64,000 bases of DNA. Origin: Eretmocerus hayati. Taxonomy: Eukaryota > Arthropoda > Insecta > Hymenoptera > Aphelinidae. The stretch spans positions 121,738,838 through 121,802,837 of the forward strand of contig CM056744.1 of assembly GCA_029851415.1 (NCBI GenBank), in the 5' to 3' direction. A model generated the notes under the pieces. It was not told where the DNA came from. It made no database searches and saw only the letters and a program-made list of their open reading frames with translations. Made by a program: the position numbers and the translations under genes. Positions 23,153-33,149 of this stretch are shown one piece after another. The stretch's first letter is position 1; each line of letters starts with the position of its first letter.

Positions 23153-23486
23153 TTTATGAAAAATAAAACGGATGATGGGAAAAAACTGGGGGTTATGTTT
23201 TCTTTCTGTCGTAGCAGACTCAACTAACATGAATATCAACAAAGGACGAGTGATATGGATGGTAGAGTCAATCGACAAAAGGAATTAGAAAAATCGCTCA
23301 TCTGGTGGTAGTGGTCGGTGCGCGATTTTTTTCTCGTGAGAGGTGAACAATCTTACCTGACCTGACGGGAAGTAGTCTAGAATGTATTGTCAATGTATGT
23401 ACTGACGTCGAGAAGCATTGATTAGGATAATTGCGATCATCGGAAAGTATTTTTTGTAATAACCTCAAAAAGCCGATTCCTCGGAA

Positions 23487-23610
23487 ACGGCTCGATTTCC
23501 GATTTTTCCCCGAAAACGGAACATGAACCTGGTAACATCTACTTTCATCCCCAAAAAAAATCCCAGTGGTTATCTTCAGATGGATTTAGCACGTGTTCAA
23601 GCCCACCATG
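23487..23610. repeat. Right terminal inverted repeat of the Transib-like element
   Basis: Inverse of 20583-20708. The terminal heptamer here reads CATGGTG from the outside, one base different from the left end. Confidence 0.9.
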
Positions 23611-24127
23611 AGGTCTGAGATTCACCAACTTTAAATAATCCGTATTTTGACGATTTTACGAGAAACTGAAAAATTGCACATTTCTCCGAGATTTATGGAC
23701 CAGCATGAAACTTATGGTGTTTTCAAGTGCCACTCAAGAGCCTTCATACTCTTTACGAAAGTTATTCTAGGCTGCTCCTGGTCCGAGAAAAGACTTTTTG
23801 TGATAGGAGATTTATCTTGAGAAACTTGTTACGAATTGTGTACATCCCAGATCATCCGAGAATTCGCTGCGAGAAAGTCGTGTAAGCATATGTTTAAATG
23901 AAAAATTTTCCATGAGATATACAGAGTACAGACGTATTCACTTGTTATTGAACTGTGTGCTTTTTGGAGGCGTTTGACAAATATTTGGACTGAATATTGA
24001 ACAAACACATGTCTATTCTACAATCGATTTGGAAAAACTGGTTTCCTTACATAGGCCCCCATTACGTCGTGGCTACAGGGCCCATTCTAGCTGAATCCAG
24101 CACTGCTTTTGAGATAAGTGTGAGTAC

Positions 24128-24447
24128 ATAAGATTCAAGAGCGGCCGATTTGAGAGTCACTTGAACATTGGAACACGGACCCTGACATTACTCTCGTCAC
24201 TCCGATCCTGTTGGAACAAGTGATTCTCGAAAAATACAGAGTATGTCATCGAGAATTGGAGAACCACGTCCAATGAAATGGTCACAAGTCAAGAGCTGGC
24301 GGCGATTTTTGCCCCTAAACCAATAATGGGCCAATACTGAAACTGAAGATATTATGTCAAGGATATGGTATGTGTTTCGGTCCAGTTTCTCCCTCTCGGC
24401 TAGTAAGTGAGTCGGAGAGTGTCAAATCGGCCGCTCTAAAATCTTAT
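24128..24447. mobile_element. ~320-bp inverted-repeat element
   Basis: ATAAGATT then AGAGCGGCCGATTTGA at the left faces TCAAATCGGCCGCTCT then ATCTTAT at the right, about 26 bp with one internal mismatch. No target duplication is evident and no coding sequence is recognised. Confidence 0.6.
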
Positions 24448-25344
24448 ACGTAAAATCTTCGGAGGTGATATTAATTACTGAATTTGGGAAACGGCATATT
24501 CAACTCAGGCCTACCAAAGTGTTGAAAAAAATTCTATGATACGTATGGAATTATTTCTATCACCCAACAACCATACTCAGACCAAATATTCAACTCGTAT
24601 ATTAACCATCAAGGACGAAAAAATCTACCAAAATCACTTATGACATACTCAGAGCGTTTACATTGTTCACGTCCACTATCACTATTTCAATCATTTGTTG
24701 ACGTGATAAAGACGTTCTGAGTGGCGAAAGAATGTCGAACTGCACGCCCTTTCAGGATAATAACCGCGAGGATACGTTACGAATACTCACCTATTTGACT
24801 CATTGAACTGTTCCGGACCCGAGTTTTCCAGCTCTGAGAAGAACATTCAAGAGGTTCTGGGACAAGGAATCAAACACACCAATGTGATGATTGAACAAAA
24901 CTTTTTGTCACCGGTTCTACGGAGGATGATCCCTTCAGTGTGTAAACACTAGAAATACAAGAACTAACTTTAAATTTTCAGGAAAACGCGTGAGTTGTTC
25001 GGGTTCGGTCCAAATCCCTCGCTAACTTTCATCAAAAAGTTTTCGGTAATGCTCTTAGATAATGCACTTCAAGCTCAAAATTGAGGAGCAAGTTGGGCAC
25101 TCCTAGGTACCCTACATTCAGTGTCATAATAATATGGAGTACGGCAGCTGTGGCTCATCGCGTTCGAAGGCAACCCAATTCTAGGCCGCGCGCGGCTTGG
25201 CAAAGCGGATGAATCGATCTCGTGCGCGAAATTAGCGTATCAGACATCCTGATCTGGTCTACCCCCAAGGCTATGGCTCGATATTGTGCGTTTTGCTCTC
25301 TCTATCGGCGGCTCGGCCTATACACTACGGCCTTCCTCTCCCGC

Positions 25345-25378
<34 letters not shown>

Positions 25379-27959
25379 CCATCTCGAATTCAATCGAGCT
25401 AGCTGCATGGGCCTGCGCTTTATTGAATAGCCCGCGTCTGTATAATTGCAACGGCGCGTGCATTTGCATAACCTCGAACAAACGGCAACAGTTCTCACCA
25501 AAATCCAGGCACAAAATGAAGGCATACATTTTGCATTTTCTTTGTACAAAAAAATCTGTGTGGAACATTGTATTCGTGTCCGAGGATATTCAAACGTTAT
25601 TGATCTTTGATTCGGGCGTAAAATGATTGATTAGAATGAAAAAATAGATAAACTTAACTCCCTTGTGGCACCTGGATATGAAATCCGTCGCTCCCCACCT
25701 TGCATGCCAAAAAATCAAAAGATGTGCTGTCCATCCTTCGAAAGTATCAAGTTCTCTGCATCGTGCTAAAGCAAAGCGAAGTTAACTTTGCTGCGGTGAA
25801 TTCGCGGTCTACTTCACCAGCATGAGATTCCCTCGAATATAGTCTTGCTGTTCGTATCAAAAATGCTTAATTTCTCCGCCTCGGAATAATTCGATAGAAA
25901 AATCACAATAATCGTCCCTAGACTTCCATAAAAGTGAAAATATGCAGTATTCACGTATCACACTAATACACGCACGTGATTCATGATGAGCAGAGCCTCG
26001 ACATGTAACAACAATGAGCTTTCCCGTCACGCCAGCAACGAATGAGTTTTCATTGTTCCTCGCCTCTATATATACATATATGCGTTCCGATAAGGAAAAA
26101 CGCTCGGAGAAACTCGTGTGTAGTGCGCATATTGGTTTTGGCGTTAGGTCGATGTATAGCCGCGGCGCCCATTCATCCGTGCCAGCATCAACTCGGATGC
26201 ACTATAAACCGAACGAAAATGGATTTTGCGAGCTGGGAAATCCCCGATCGAATATAGCAGCAGGTGCAGCTGATGAAAGCTTAGACCCGCTGTGGCTGAT
26301 GAAATTTTCAAATTAATACATGCCCTGTACCACATACCGCATTCGCTAAAGGAGCAGCAGCCATGCAAATTCACTCGAGTTTTTCCGACGCTTTTTATGA
26401 CCTAGAACTGCATCTAGTGCGGTAGGATGTGCTCCCGCTTTTTCTGTGGCCCTCGGTGATGATTTCATGTGGGCGAAAATGATCTAACAGCCCTCTTTGA
26501 CTTTTTTAATACGTTTACGGCAATCGATCAAGTAGCTATTCTCTATCTGAAAATATGCACTTGCTCGTAACAAAATTCTGCGAAAGGATCTATGAACATC
26601 TCGGTTTCACTGGAAAATGGATTATCTTATCGATAAATAATGACACATTATCTCTTTCTTGGTTTCTTCAACTATTTGGCAAGAAAATCGGAATGGGCAA
26701 ATCGCAGTGTGGTTGTCGCACGTGCCCCCATGCAACTGCTATCGGGTTTCGAAATGCCTATCAGAAATTTCGAGAGCGGATAATGATGATCACCTCGTAA
26801 CAAGAAATTTTTTCAATTCGGGTAAAAATCGTACCGAATCACGGCAAACCCCCTGATCTTCACATGTTGGTTTTCAGACGATGCGTCTGATTCCAAGAGT
26901 TTACTCTTACAGTGTAGGTACCTATATTCAATTTACGTGGACCGAGACGGCCAATGCGATTAACATAATCAAAAACCAGATGGATATTTGAGCTCTTTGA
27001 TATAGGGATCGACAAGAAATACTTATCAATACTGATATTCCCACGTGGTGACCGAAACATGAGACGCTGTACTCGACAGCTATTCGCTGTGTCCACCTAT
27101 ATATAGCGGGAAAAATTCTGACTGGAGCGCTCGCGGTGGCCAAATACGACACGAAAAAACGGCGGCCAGCGACGGGCGGGAGGAATCGCGCAGGATCGCG
27201 AGCCACCGAGCCGCGACAGCTGACAACAGCTGATGTGTTCTTGCCTGTCGATGGCTGTTTGTTTGAATCTTTATATTCCACGCCGCTTTTCATCCAGTCA
27301 CATGAGCAACTTGTGTTTTGAAACAACATGGACGTAGTTCTTTTAGTTAGATCAAATTACTGCTTGAGGAGCAGGGACTCATAACCTATGGGCATTCAAT
27401 GATACTTACGACTTTTATCATATGTGAGCTGGACTAGGAGCTTTCAAACTTATTGCAGAGTCTTCAACGGGTTCACATCACTTCAATTTTGCGGAAAATT
27501 GAGGGCTGTAGGAAAGAAAAGCATGTGCAGCCGTCGACAATCGGTCGACAGGGTGACGCGACACTTGCGTGTAAGTGAGTGTGTGTGTGTGTGTGAGATC
27601 TTTCGGTCGTGTTCTTGATGCCCCCGTTCTCTAATGCGCGACAGAGCCACTAGACGGCTCTCGCAAGCAACTTGGACACAGCGAATAAGCATGGCAAGAG
27701 ATGTTCATCGTCAAATGCTTTTCTTGATAGGATCCGTAGCTATGAGAGCCCAGTGCTGAATCCTGCATGGCTGACAATACTGTAAGACCACTCATGTATA
27801 TCATTTCTGGTTGAGATGAGATGTAATTAAGACTTCCACGAAAACATGTGTGAAATTCTTGATACGAAAACAATATTAAAGTAATTAAAAGCCCAGCCGA
27901 AATTTGTCCGTCAGTATCTCGCGTATCAGGTTGCCTATGTGAAAGGGTTGAGGTGTGAT

Positions 27960-27989
27960 GGGTGGGTCCTGGGTGGGTGGGTGTCGGGG
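27960..27989 (+). repeat. G-run cluster, potential G-quadruplex
   Basis: Six runs of three or four G are separated by one to four bases (GGGTGGGTCCTGGGTGGG, then GGG and GGGG), which fits the standard quadruplex pattern on the plus strand. It lies just upstream of the long GTT microsatellite. Confidence 0.75.
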
Positions 27990-28033
27990 TTGGTGTTCGA
28001 GTGGATGGGTAGGTTGGTGTGTCGTGTCGTGTC

Positions 28034-28108
28034 GTGTTGTTGTTGTTGTTGTTGTTGTTGTTGTGGTTGTTGTTGTTGTGGTTGTTGTGGTTGTTGTGGT
28101 TGTTGTGG

Positions 28109-28162
<54 letters not shown>

Positions 28163-28182
28163 TTGTTGTTGTTGTTGTTGTT
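28034..28182. repeat. (GTT)n microsatellite
   Basis: About 149 bp of GTT units with occasional GTG interruptions, preceded by GTCGT repeats at 28013-28033. Cys-only, Val-only and Leu-only frames across it are artefacts. Confidence 0.97.
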
Positions 28183-28399
28183 AATTGACAGTTATTTGTG
28201 TACTGATGTCCGTTGATTGTTGGTTGTGGACTTTTCTCTCAAAACTAATGACTCGAGAATGTTTACTGTCAGTTTTGGACTGTTGACTTTAGATCGTTGA
28301 TTTTGGACTGTTGACTGCTCATTGGTGATTGGTAACTAGCAATCACTCAACCCATCAGTTGGTCTATCGAGACAAGCAGCTGATCCATTGTGTCAACTG

Positions 28400-28580
28400 T
28401 CTCGTATACCGTTGTAATTGGGTATAGTTAAGTCTAATCCGTTATATTTTGGTCTAGTTCGGTCTAGTCCGGCGTAATCAGGGTAAGTCGGTGTAACTCA
28501 ATTTAATGTAGTCTAGTTTGGTCTAAGAAGGTCTAGTTCGATCCAGTTCGTTCTTCGTCGGTCTCACTCGCTTTAATTAG
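28400..28580. repeat. GGTCTAGTTC-type minisatellite, left block
   Basis: Degenerate ~10-11-bp units (GGTCTAGTTC, GGTCTAGTCC, GGTGTAACTC). The same motif family fills about 35330-36165 on the other side of the paired TTAA elements. Confidence 0.75.
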
Positions 28581-29142
28581 CCGATAATAACCTGGACCAC
28601 CTGAAAAGAGGTAGATACTCTGTTTTTCACTTGATTGATCCCCTTGGAGGTTCTAATTATGCGCAGAGTACGTAGAATATAATGGAACACTCAAGAACGT
28701 CACTTATTACACCGGTAATCTAGAACATCAGAGTGAGATCTCTTACAGTTTTGGTTATTTATGAATGTTCTGGGGGTGTACTCTTTTTCAAAATCGTCTC
28801 ATTTACATCACTGAAAGAACCCGTTAAATCAAATCCGATCAAAAACTCAAGAAACGTATAATAGTCTTCGTGCAGTAACGAGTCATTTTCGAAAATTGGA
28901 AAATTTCGCCTAACGATTCATGAATTTTCAAAGTAGCCTTGGAACTCGAAAACTATCAATAAACATCAAATATCATACAAAATAGTTAGATATGTCCTAA
29001 AACAAGATGAAGGAACCTTAAAGGTCATGGCATATTGACATGGATGTATGAGATTTAGCATATTCTTAAGGGCATGTGAAAGCCAACTTTTACCGACGAC
29101 CCTAACCATTGACAAATCGATTTTTCTCTCGAGTTCTACGGT

Positions 29143-29393
29143 GAATCTCAAAAAAGTGATTCCAAGTATGGAAGCTTTAGAATCAGATCTATCATTCAAA
29201 AAAAGAATCGAGTTGATCGGTTGAATATTGCCTTCAAACTTTGGTTTCGAAGTTGACCATTGCCTGAAAAAATACTCACACGCCTGACTTCGAAACCAAA
29301 GTTTGAAGGCAATATTCAACCGATCAACTCGATTCTTTTTTTGAATGATAGATCGCATCCGAAAGCTTCCATACTTGGAAGTACTTTTTCCGA
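29143..29393. repeat. Subterminal long hairpin in copy A
   Basis: TCCAAGTATGGAAGCTT (29161-29177) faces its exact complement at 29363-29379. An inner arm of about 50 bp (around GTTGATCGGTTGAATATTG) pairs with 29283-29335, leaving a ~45-nt loop. Transcribed RNA would be strongly double-stranded. Confidence 0.85.
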
Positions 29394-29871
29394 GATCGTC
29401 CTCAAATAGTTCAGAAAATGATCAGAAGTATGACTTTTCCGAAGGCCCATGAGCTGTGATTTTGGCTGAGTCGAGGCAAGGTTGGGTTAGGTCCTCTACC
29501 GCCCACACCAGCTGTTGTTATTGTTTTGAATGAACGGTGATGGACTGTCGTGAGTTGTCGCGCGGTACTTATATATTTGACTTGCACATAATAATAATCA
29601 GGAACAGAAAATTCATTCGTTGGAAAATTTTATGAAAAATAGTAATAACTTTGTTCATATCTGAGGAGAACCAATCCAAGTATTGACAATCTGAGTGACA
29701 ATCCTGTTTCTTGAGGCAATTACTTGCTCCTTGATTTGAAAAGCAGTGAATATATAAGAGTGACAGTGATAATCATTCTGAGCCTTGGAGTGACTCAATA
29801 ATTAACAATAATAGTAAGCAACGAGGCAATGCTTTATTGATATTGACATCCAAATCTAAGCCTTTCGAGGT

Positions 29872-30045
29872 ATGAAATTGTCTTTCGTGGACATCAGAAA
29901 TCTTTATACAGAATGTGGAGTTAGCATTACCCAAGATATAGATGAAGTTATGTACTTGAAAACAGATCAGAGGAGGAACCAGTTGATCGATGAACTGAGA
30001 GGAAAAGCATGCATCCACCAAACTTGCAAAAAATGCTATACATGA
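29872..30045 (+). CDS. Candidate 57-residue protein of copy A, unknown
   Basis: The frame ATG 29872 to TGA 30045 gives 57 residues of balanced, protein-like composition: MKLSFVDIRNLYTECG at the start, a QRRNQLIDELRGK stretch in the middle and two CxxC-spaced cysteines (CKKC) at the end. An in-frame TAA lies just upstream, so this ATG would be the start, unless the frame is an internal exon. The identical frame occurs in copy B. I know no family for it and see no promoter. A chance frame conserved only because the copies are young is the main alternative. Confidence 0.3.
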   Translation: MKLSFVDIRNLYTECGVSITQDIDEVMYLKTDQRRNQLIDELRGKACIHQTCKKCYT

Positions 30046-30229
30046 GATAGCTCATCAGAAAGGTTTACAACCTTTCGGTCTCACCAAACTCTATCTATTT
30101 GTGCTAAGAATATGTATTGATGCAGCTCAGAATGTTCCTGTGATGTCGAGGCCTTCAGATGATTTCAGAGCAAACTAATGATTCTGTTTTGATGTTTCAA
30201 CTACAATATGTCTAAATACTCGATGAAAA

Positions 30230-31290
30230 TAGCAAGCACGGGTAAGTCTTAGAGCAGAAGTAAATATTTGGAAATTGCAATAAGCTTCAATTTGTATCTA
30301 CTAAAATCTCTACACTATAGAGGGGTGAATCCACATTCATTCATTTAGATCTATTGAGAATTAGAGCTTAATCGTGGAAATTTTGTGACTTGAGTTGAAA
30401 AGTCAAGGTGGATTTCACTCTACAAAGAATGAAAGTGATGAAATTGAGTATCTTATTGTCATGAGTTGACCTCTGGAACATATTTGATTGATCTCACCAT
30501 GCTACTGAAGGTTTCAACTAGAATATCTTGAAATTACCTAGATCAAATGGCGCACCCGGGTGACTCTTAGAGCAAAAGTAAATGAGTGGCCATTGCTATA
30601 AGCTCCAATTTTTGTCTGCTGAGATCCCTGTATTTTAGAGGGGTGATTTCATATTCACTTTTTTTAATCTATTGAGAATTGGCTTAGTTGTGGAGTTTTT
30701 GTGAATTGAAATTGAAAAGTTACTTGGTAAATTCCATTATACAAAGAATGTAGTGATGAAATTGAGATTCTTTTTGCCAGGAGTTGACCTCTGAATCATG
30801 TTTAATTGATTTCACCATCCTACTCCAGGTTCCAACTAGAATATCTTGGAATCACCTGGTCCAAATGGAGCGCCCGGGTGAATTTTAGAGCAAAAGTGAA
30901 TTAGTGGACATTGCAGTGAGCTCCAATTTGTGTCTCCTGAGGTCCCTGTATTTTAGAGGAATGATTTCATATTCATTTGTTTCAATCTGTTGAACTTTGG
31001 CCCAGTTGTGGAACTTTTTTGACTTGGAATTGGAAACTCATAAATTCCATTATACCATGAATTCATTGGTGGAATTCAGAATCTCATTCTTAGTTGTGTG
31101 CCTTCATATTAACTCTGATCAATCTCATCATTCTTTTCAAGGTATCAACATGAATACCCTAAGATATTTGTTCAGAATAGCTCGCTTGAGTGACTTCGAG
31201 AGCAAAAGCTGGTCTTGAGTATGCCACGAGCTCCCTATTATGTCTGTTGAGATCTTTGTATTCGAGAGGTGAGATTTCATCTTCATTTTA
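30230..31290. repeat. ~318-bp tandem units inside copy A (recurring at 33336-34396 in copy B)
   Basis: Four diverged units are marked by TTAGAGCAGAAGTAAAT (30249), TTAGAGCAAAAGTAAAT (30567), TTTAGAGCAAAAGTGAA (30884) and CGAGAGCAAAAGCTGG (31198). Each also carries TCTGTTGAGA/TCTATTGAGA and TTTTAGAGGGGTGA blocks. Divergence between units far exceeds divergence between copies A and B. Confidence 0.8.
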
Positions 31291-32246
31291 AGGTATGTCA
31301 TGAATGTATGTACTCCAATGTCTACATAGCTTCTATCTGTATTTACCAATTTCTAGCTGTTTGATATAAATCATGAACTTTGGATACTAAAATTTTTGGA
31401 ACAGGTTAACTTTGTGGAGTTGCTTTGCATGAAATTCTGGAATTGTTTTGAGTCCCAAATAGAGTCAGATTTGTGTCTACAATCTGAATGGATGCCATAA
31501 CATGAATAGTGATACTATCACAATGAATCCTTTTAGGTACAGCGATAACATGAATACATGACTTTGGCCAATAAGAGGCAGCGATGTGTCAGAATCACTA
31601 CACATTTGAACAGGTTTTCTCTCCTTGGAACTGACAAAACAGCTCAAGAGTGTGTAGAGATGTGCATTCGAGTAATTGCTTAGAAAAAGTTACCGAGGAA
31701 GATATTCCTGCAGAAACCACTTCACTAAAAATGAATACACATAGTACAAAAATGTGTACACACACATAGTACAAAAATGTGTTTTCAAGAGTAAAAGTGA
31801 TGGTTCAACAAAAAAGCCACATAAAAAATATACTTGAATGCAAGTATATACAAAAAAATGTGAGCCCAGCAGAATTATCACTAGATGTCACATAAAAAAT
31901 ATACTTGACAGTATATAAAAAATGTGATTAGGAACCTTCATTTTTTACATCAATAACTCATCCAGTGTACCTAGAAGATAGCTATTCAGTCATGAATCTA
32001 CGTATGCATCAATAAGCATGACGCAGTTATTATGACGCAGAGGAAGGGGGGAGGATTCTCACCACCCCTCCCCTCCCTTATAATATATTCATATATGTAA
32101 CATCTAACCCAACCTCCCTTACCCTTAGTACGGTCCGCTCGGTCGGTAAAAGTCGGCTTTCACATGCCCTTAAGGGCATGTGAAAGCCAACTTTTACCGA
32201 CGACCCTAACCATTGACAAATCGATTTTTCTCCCGAGTTCTACGGT

Positions 32247-32497
32247 GAATCTCAAAAAAGTGATTCCAAGTATGGAAGCTTTAGAATCAGATCTATCATT
32301 CAAAAAAAGAATCGGGTTGATCGGTTGAATATTGCCTTCAAACTTTGGTTTCGAAGTTGACCATTGCCTGAAAAAATACTCACACGCCTGACTTCGAAAC
32401 CAAAGTTTGAAGGCAATATTCAACCGATCAACTCGATTCTTTTTTTGAATGATAGATCGCATCCGAAAGCTTCCATACTTGGAAGTACTTTTTCCGA
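32247..32497. repeat. Subterminal long hairpin in copy B
   Basis: Same structure as 29143-29393 at an offset of 3104 bp. One left-arm base differs (ATCGGGTTGATC instead of ATCGAGTTGATC), which slightly weakens the stem. Confidence 0.85.
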
Positions 32498-32975
32498 GAT
32501 CGTCCTCAAATAGTTCAGAAAATGATCAGAAGTATGACTTTTCCGAAGGCCCATGAGCTGTGATTTTGGCTGAGTCGAGGCAAGGTTGGGTTAGGTCCTC
32601 TACCGCCCACACCAGCTGTTGTTATTGTTTTGAATGAACGGTGATGGACTGTCGTGAGTTGTCGCGCGGTACTTATATATTTGACTTGCACATAATAATA
32701 ATCAGGAACAGAAAATTCATTCGTTGGAAAATTTTATGAAAAATAGTAATAACTTTGTTCATATCTGAGGAGAACCAATCCAAGTATTGACAATCTGAGT
32801 GACAATCCTGTTTCTTGAGGCAATTACTTGCTCCTTGATTTGAAAAGCAGTGAATATATAAGAGTGACAGTGATAATCATTCTGAGCCTTGGAGTGACTC
32901 AATAATTAACAATAATAGTAAGCAACGAGGCAATGCTTTATTGATATTGACATCCAAATCTAAGCCTTTCGAGGT

Positions 32976-33149
32976 ATGAAATTGTCTTTCGTGGACATCA
33001 GAAATCTTTATACAGAATGTGGAGTTAGCATTACCCAAGATATAGATGAAGTTATGTACTTGAAAACAGATCAGAGGAGGAACCAGTTGATCGATGAACT
33101 GAGAGGAAAAGCATGCATCCACCAAACTTGCAAAAAATGCTATACATGA
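32976..33149 (+). CDS. Candidate 57-residue protein of copy B, unknown
   Basis: Identical over its full length to the frame at 29872-30045, at the usual 3104-bp offset and in the same position relative to the element's left end. No independent evidence of expression; see copy A for composition and doubts. Confidence 0.3.
   Translation: MKLSFVDIRNLYTECGVSITQDIDEVMYLKTDQRRNQLIDELRGKACIHQTCKKCYT

Larger units (their letters stand above)
20583..23610 (-). mobile_element. Transib/RAG1-like DNA transposon, 3.03 kb
   Basis: The terminal inverted repeats are about 125 bp. The left starts CACGGTGGGCTTGAACACG (20583) and the right, in reverse complement, starts CATGGTGGGCTTGAACACG (23610). They share GAAGATAACCA, GATGAAAGTAGATG and CAGGTTCATGTTCC blocks. 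The CACGGTG end is like the termini known for Transib elements and like the RAG heptamer CACAGTG. AGGT lies directly outside both ends, but a full 5-bp duplication, expected for Transib, is not clear. The only gene inside is the broken transposase on the minus strand. Confidence 0.88.
23611..28000. other. Intergenic stretch, no gene recognised
   Basis: It holds an inverted-repeat element (24128-24447), a (CGT/CAT) run at about 25343-25378, GC-rich patches near 25140-25460 and 27120-27230, a short (GT)n near 27577-27596 and a G-quadruplex-like run at 27960-27989. A CTATATATAG motif near 27097, just before the second GC-rich patch, could be a TATA box, but no exon can be tied to it. Confidence 0.5.
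29070..32169. mobile_element. TTAA-flanked 3.1-kb element, copy A
   Basis: It opens GGGCATGTGAAAGCC after TTAA (29066-29069) and closes GGCTTTCACATGCCC before TTAA (32170-32173). The terminal repeats are about 28 bp with one mismatch. A TTAA target is used by piggyBac and Kolobok transposons, but no transposase is visible, so it is non-autonomous. Inside are a ~250-bp subterminal hairpin, a 57-codon open frame and about four tandem units of ~318 bp. Copy B follows immediately and is nearly identical (3100 against 3102 bp). Confidence 0.88.

Noticed and set aside
27939..28216. Cys-, Val- and Leu-rich frames near 28 kb
   Set aside because: All three are translations of the (GTT)n microsatellite.
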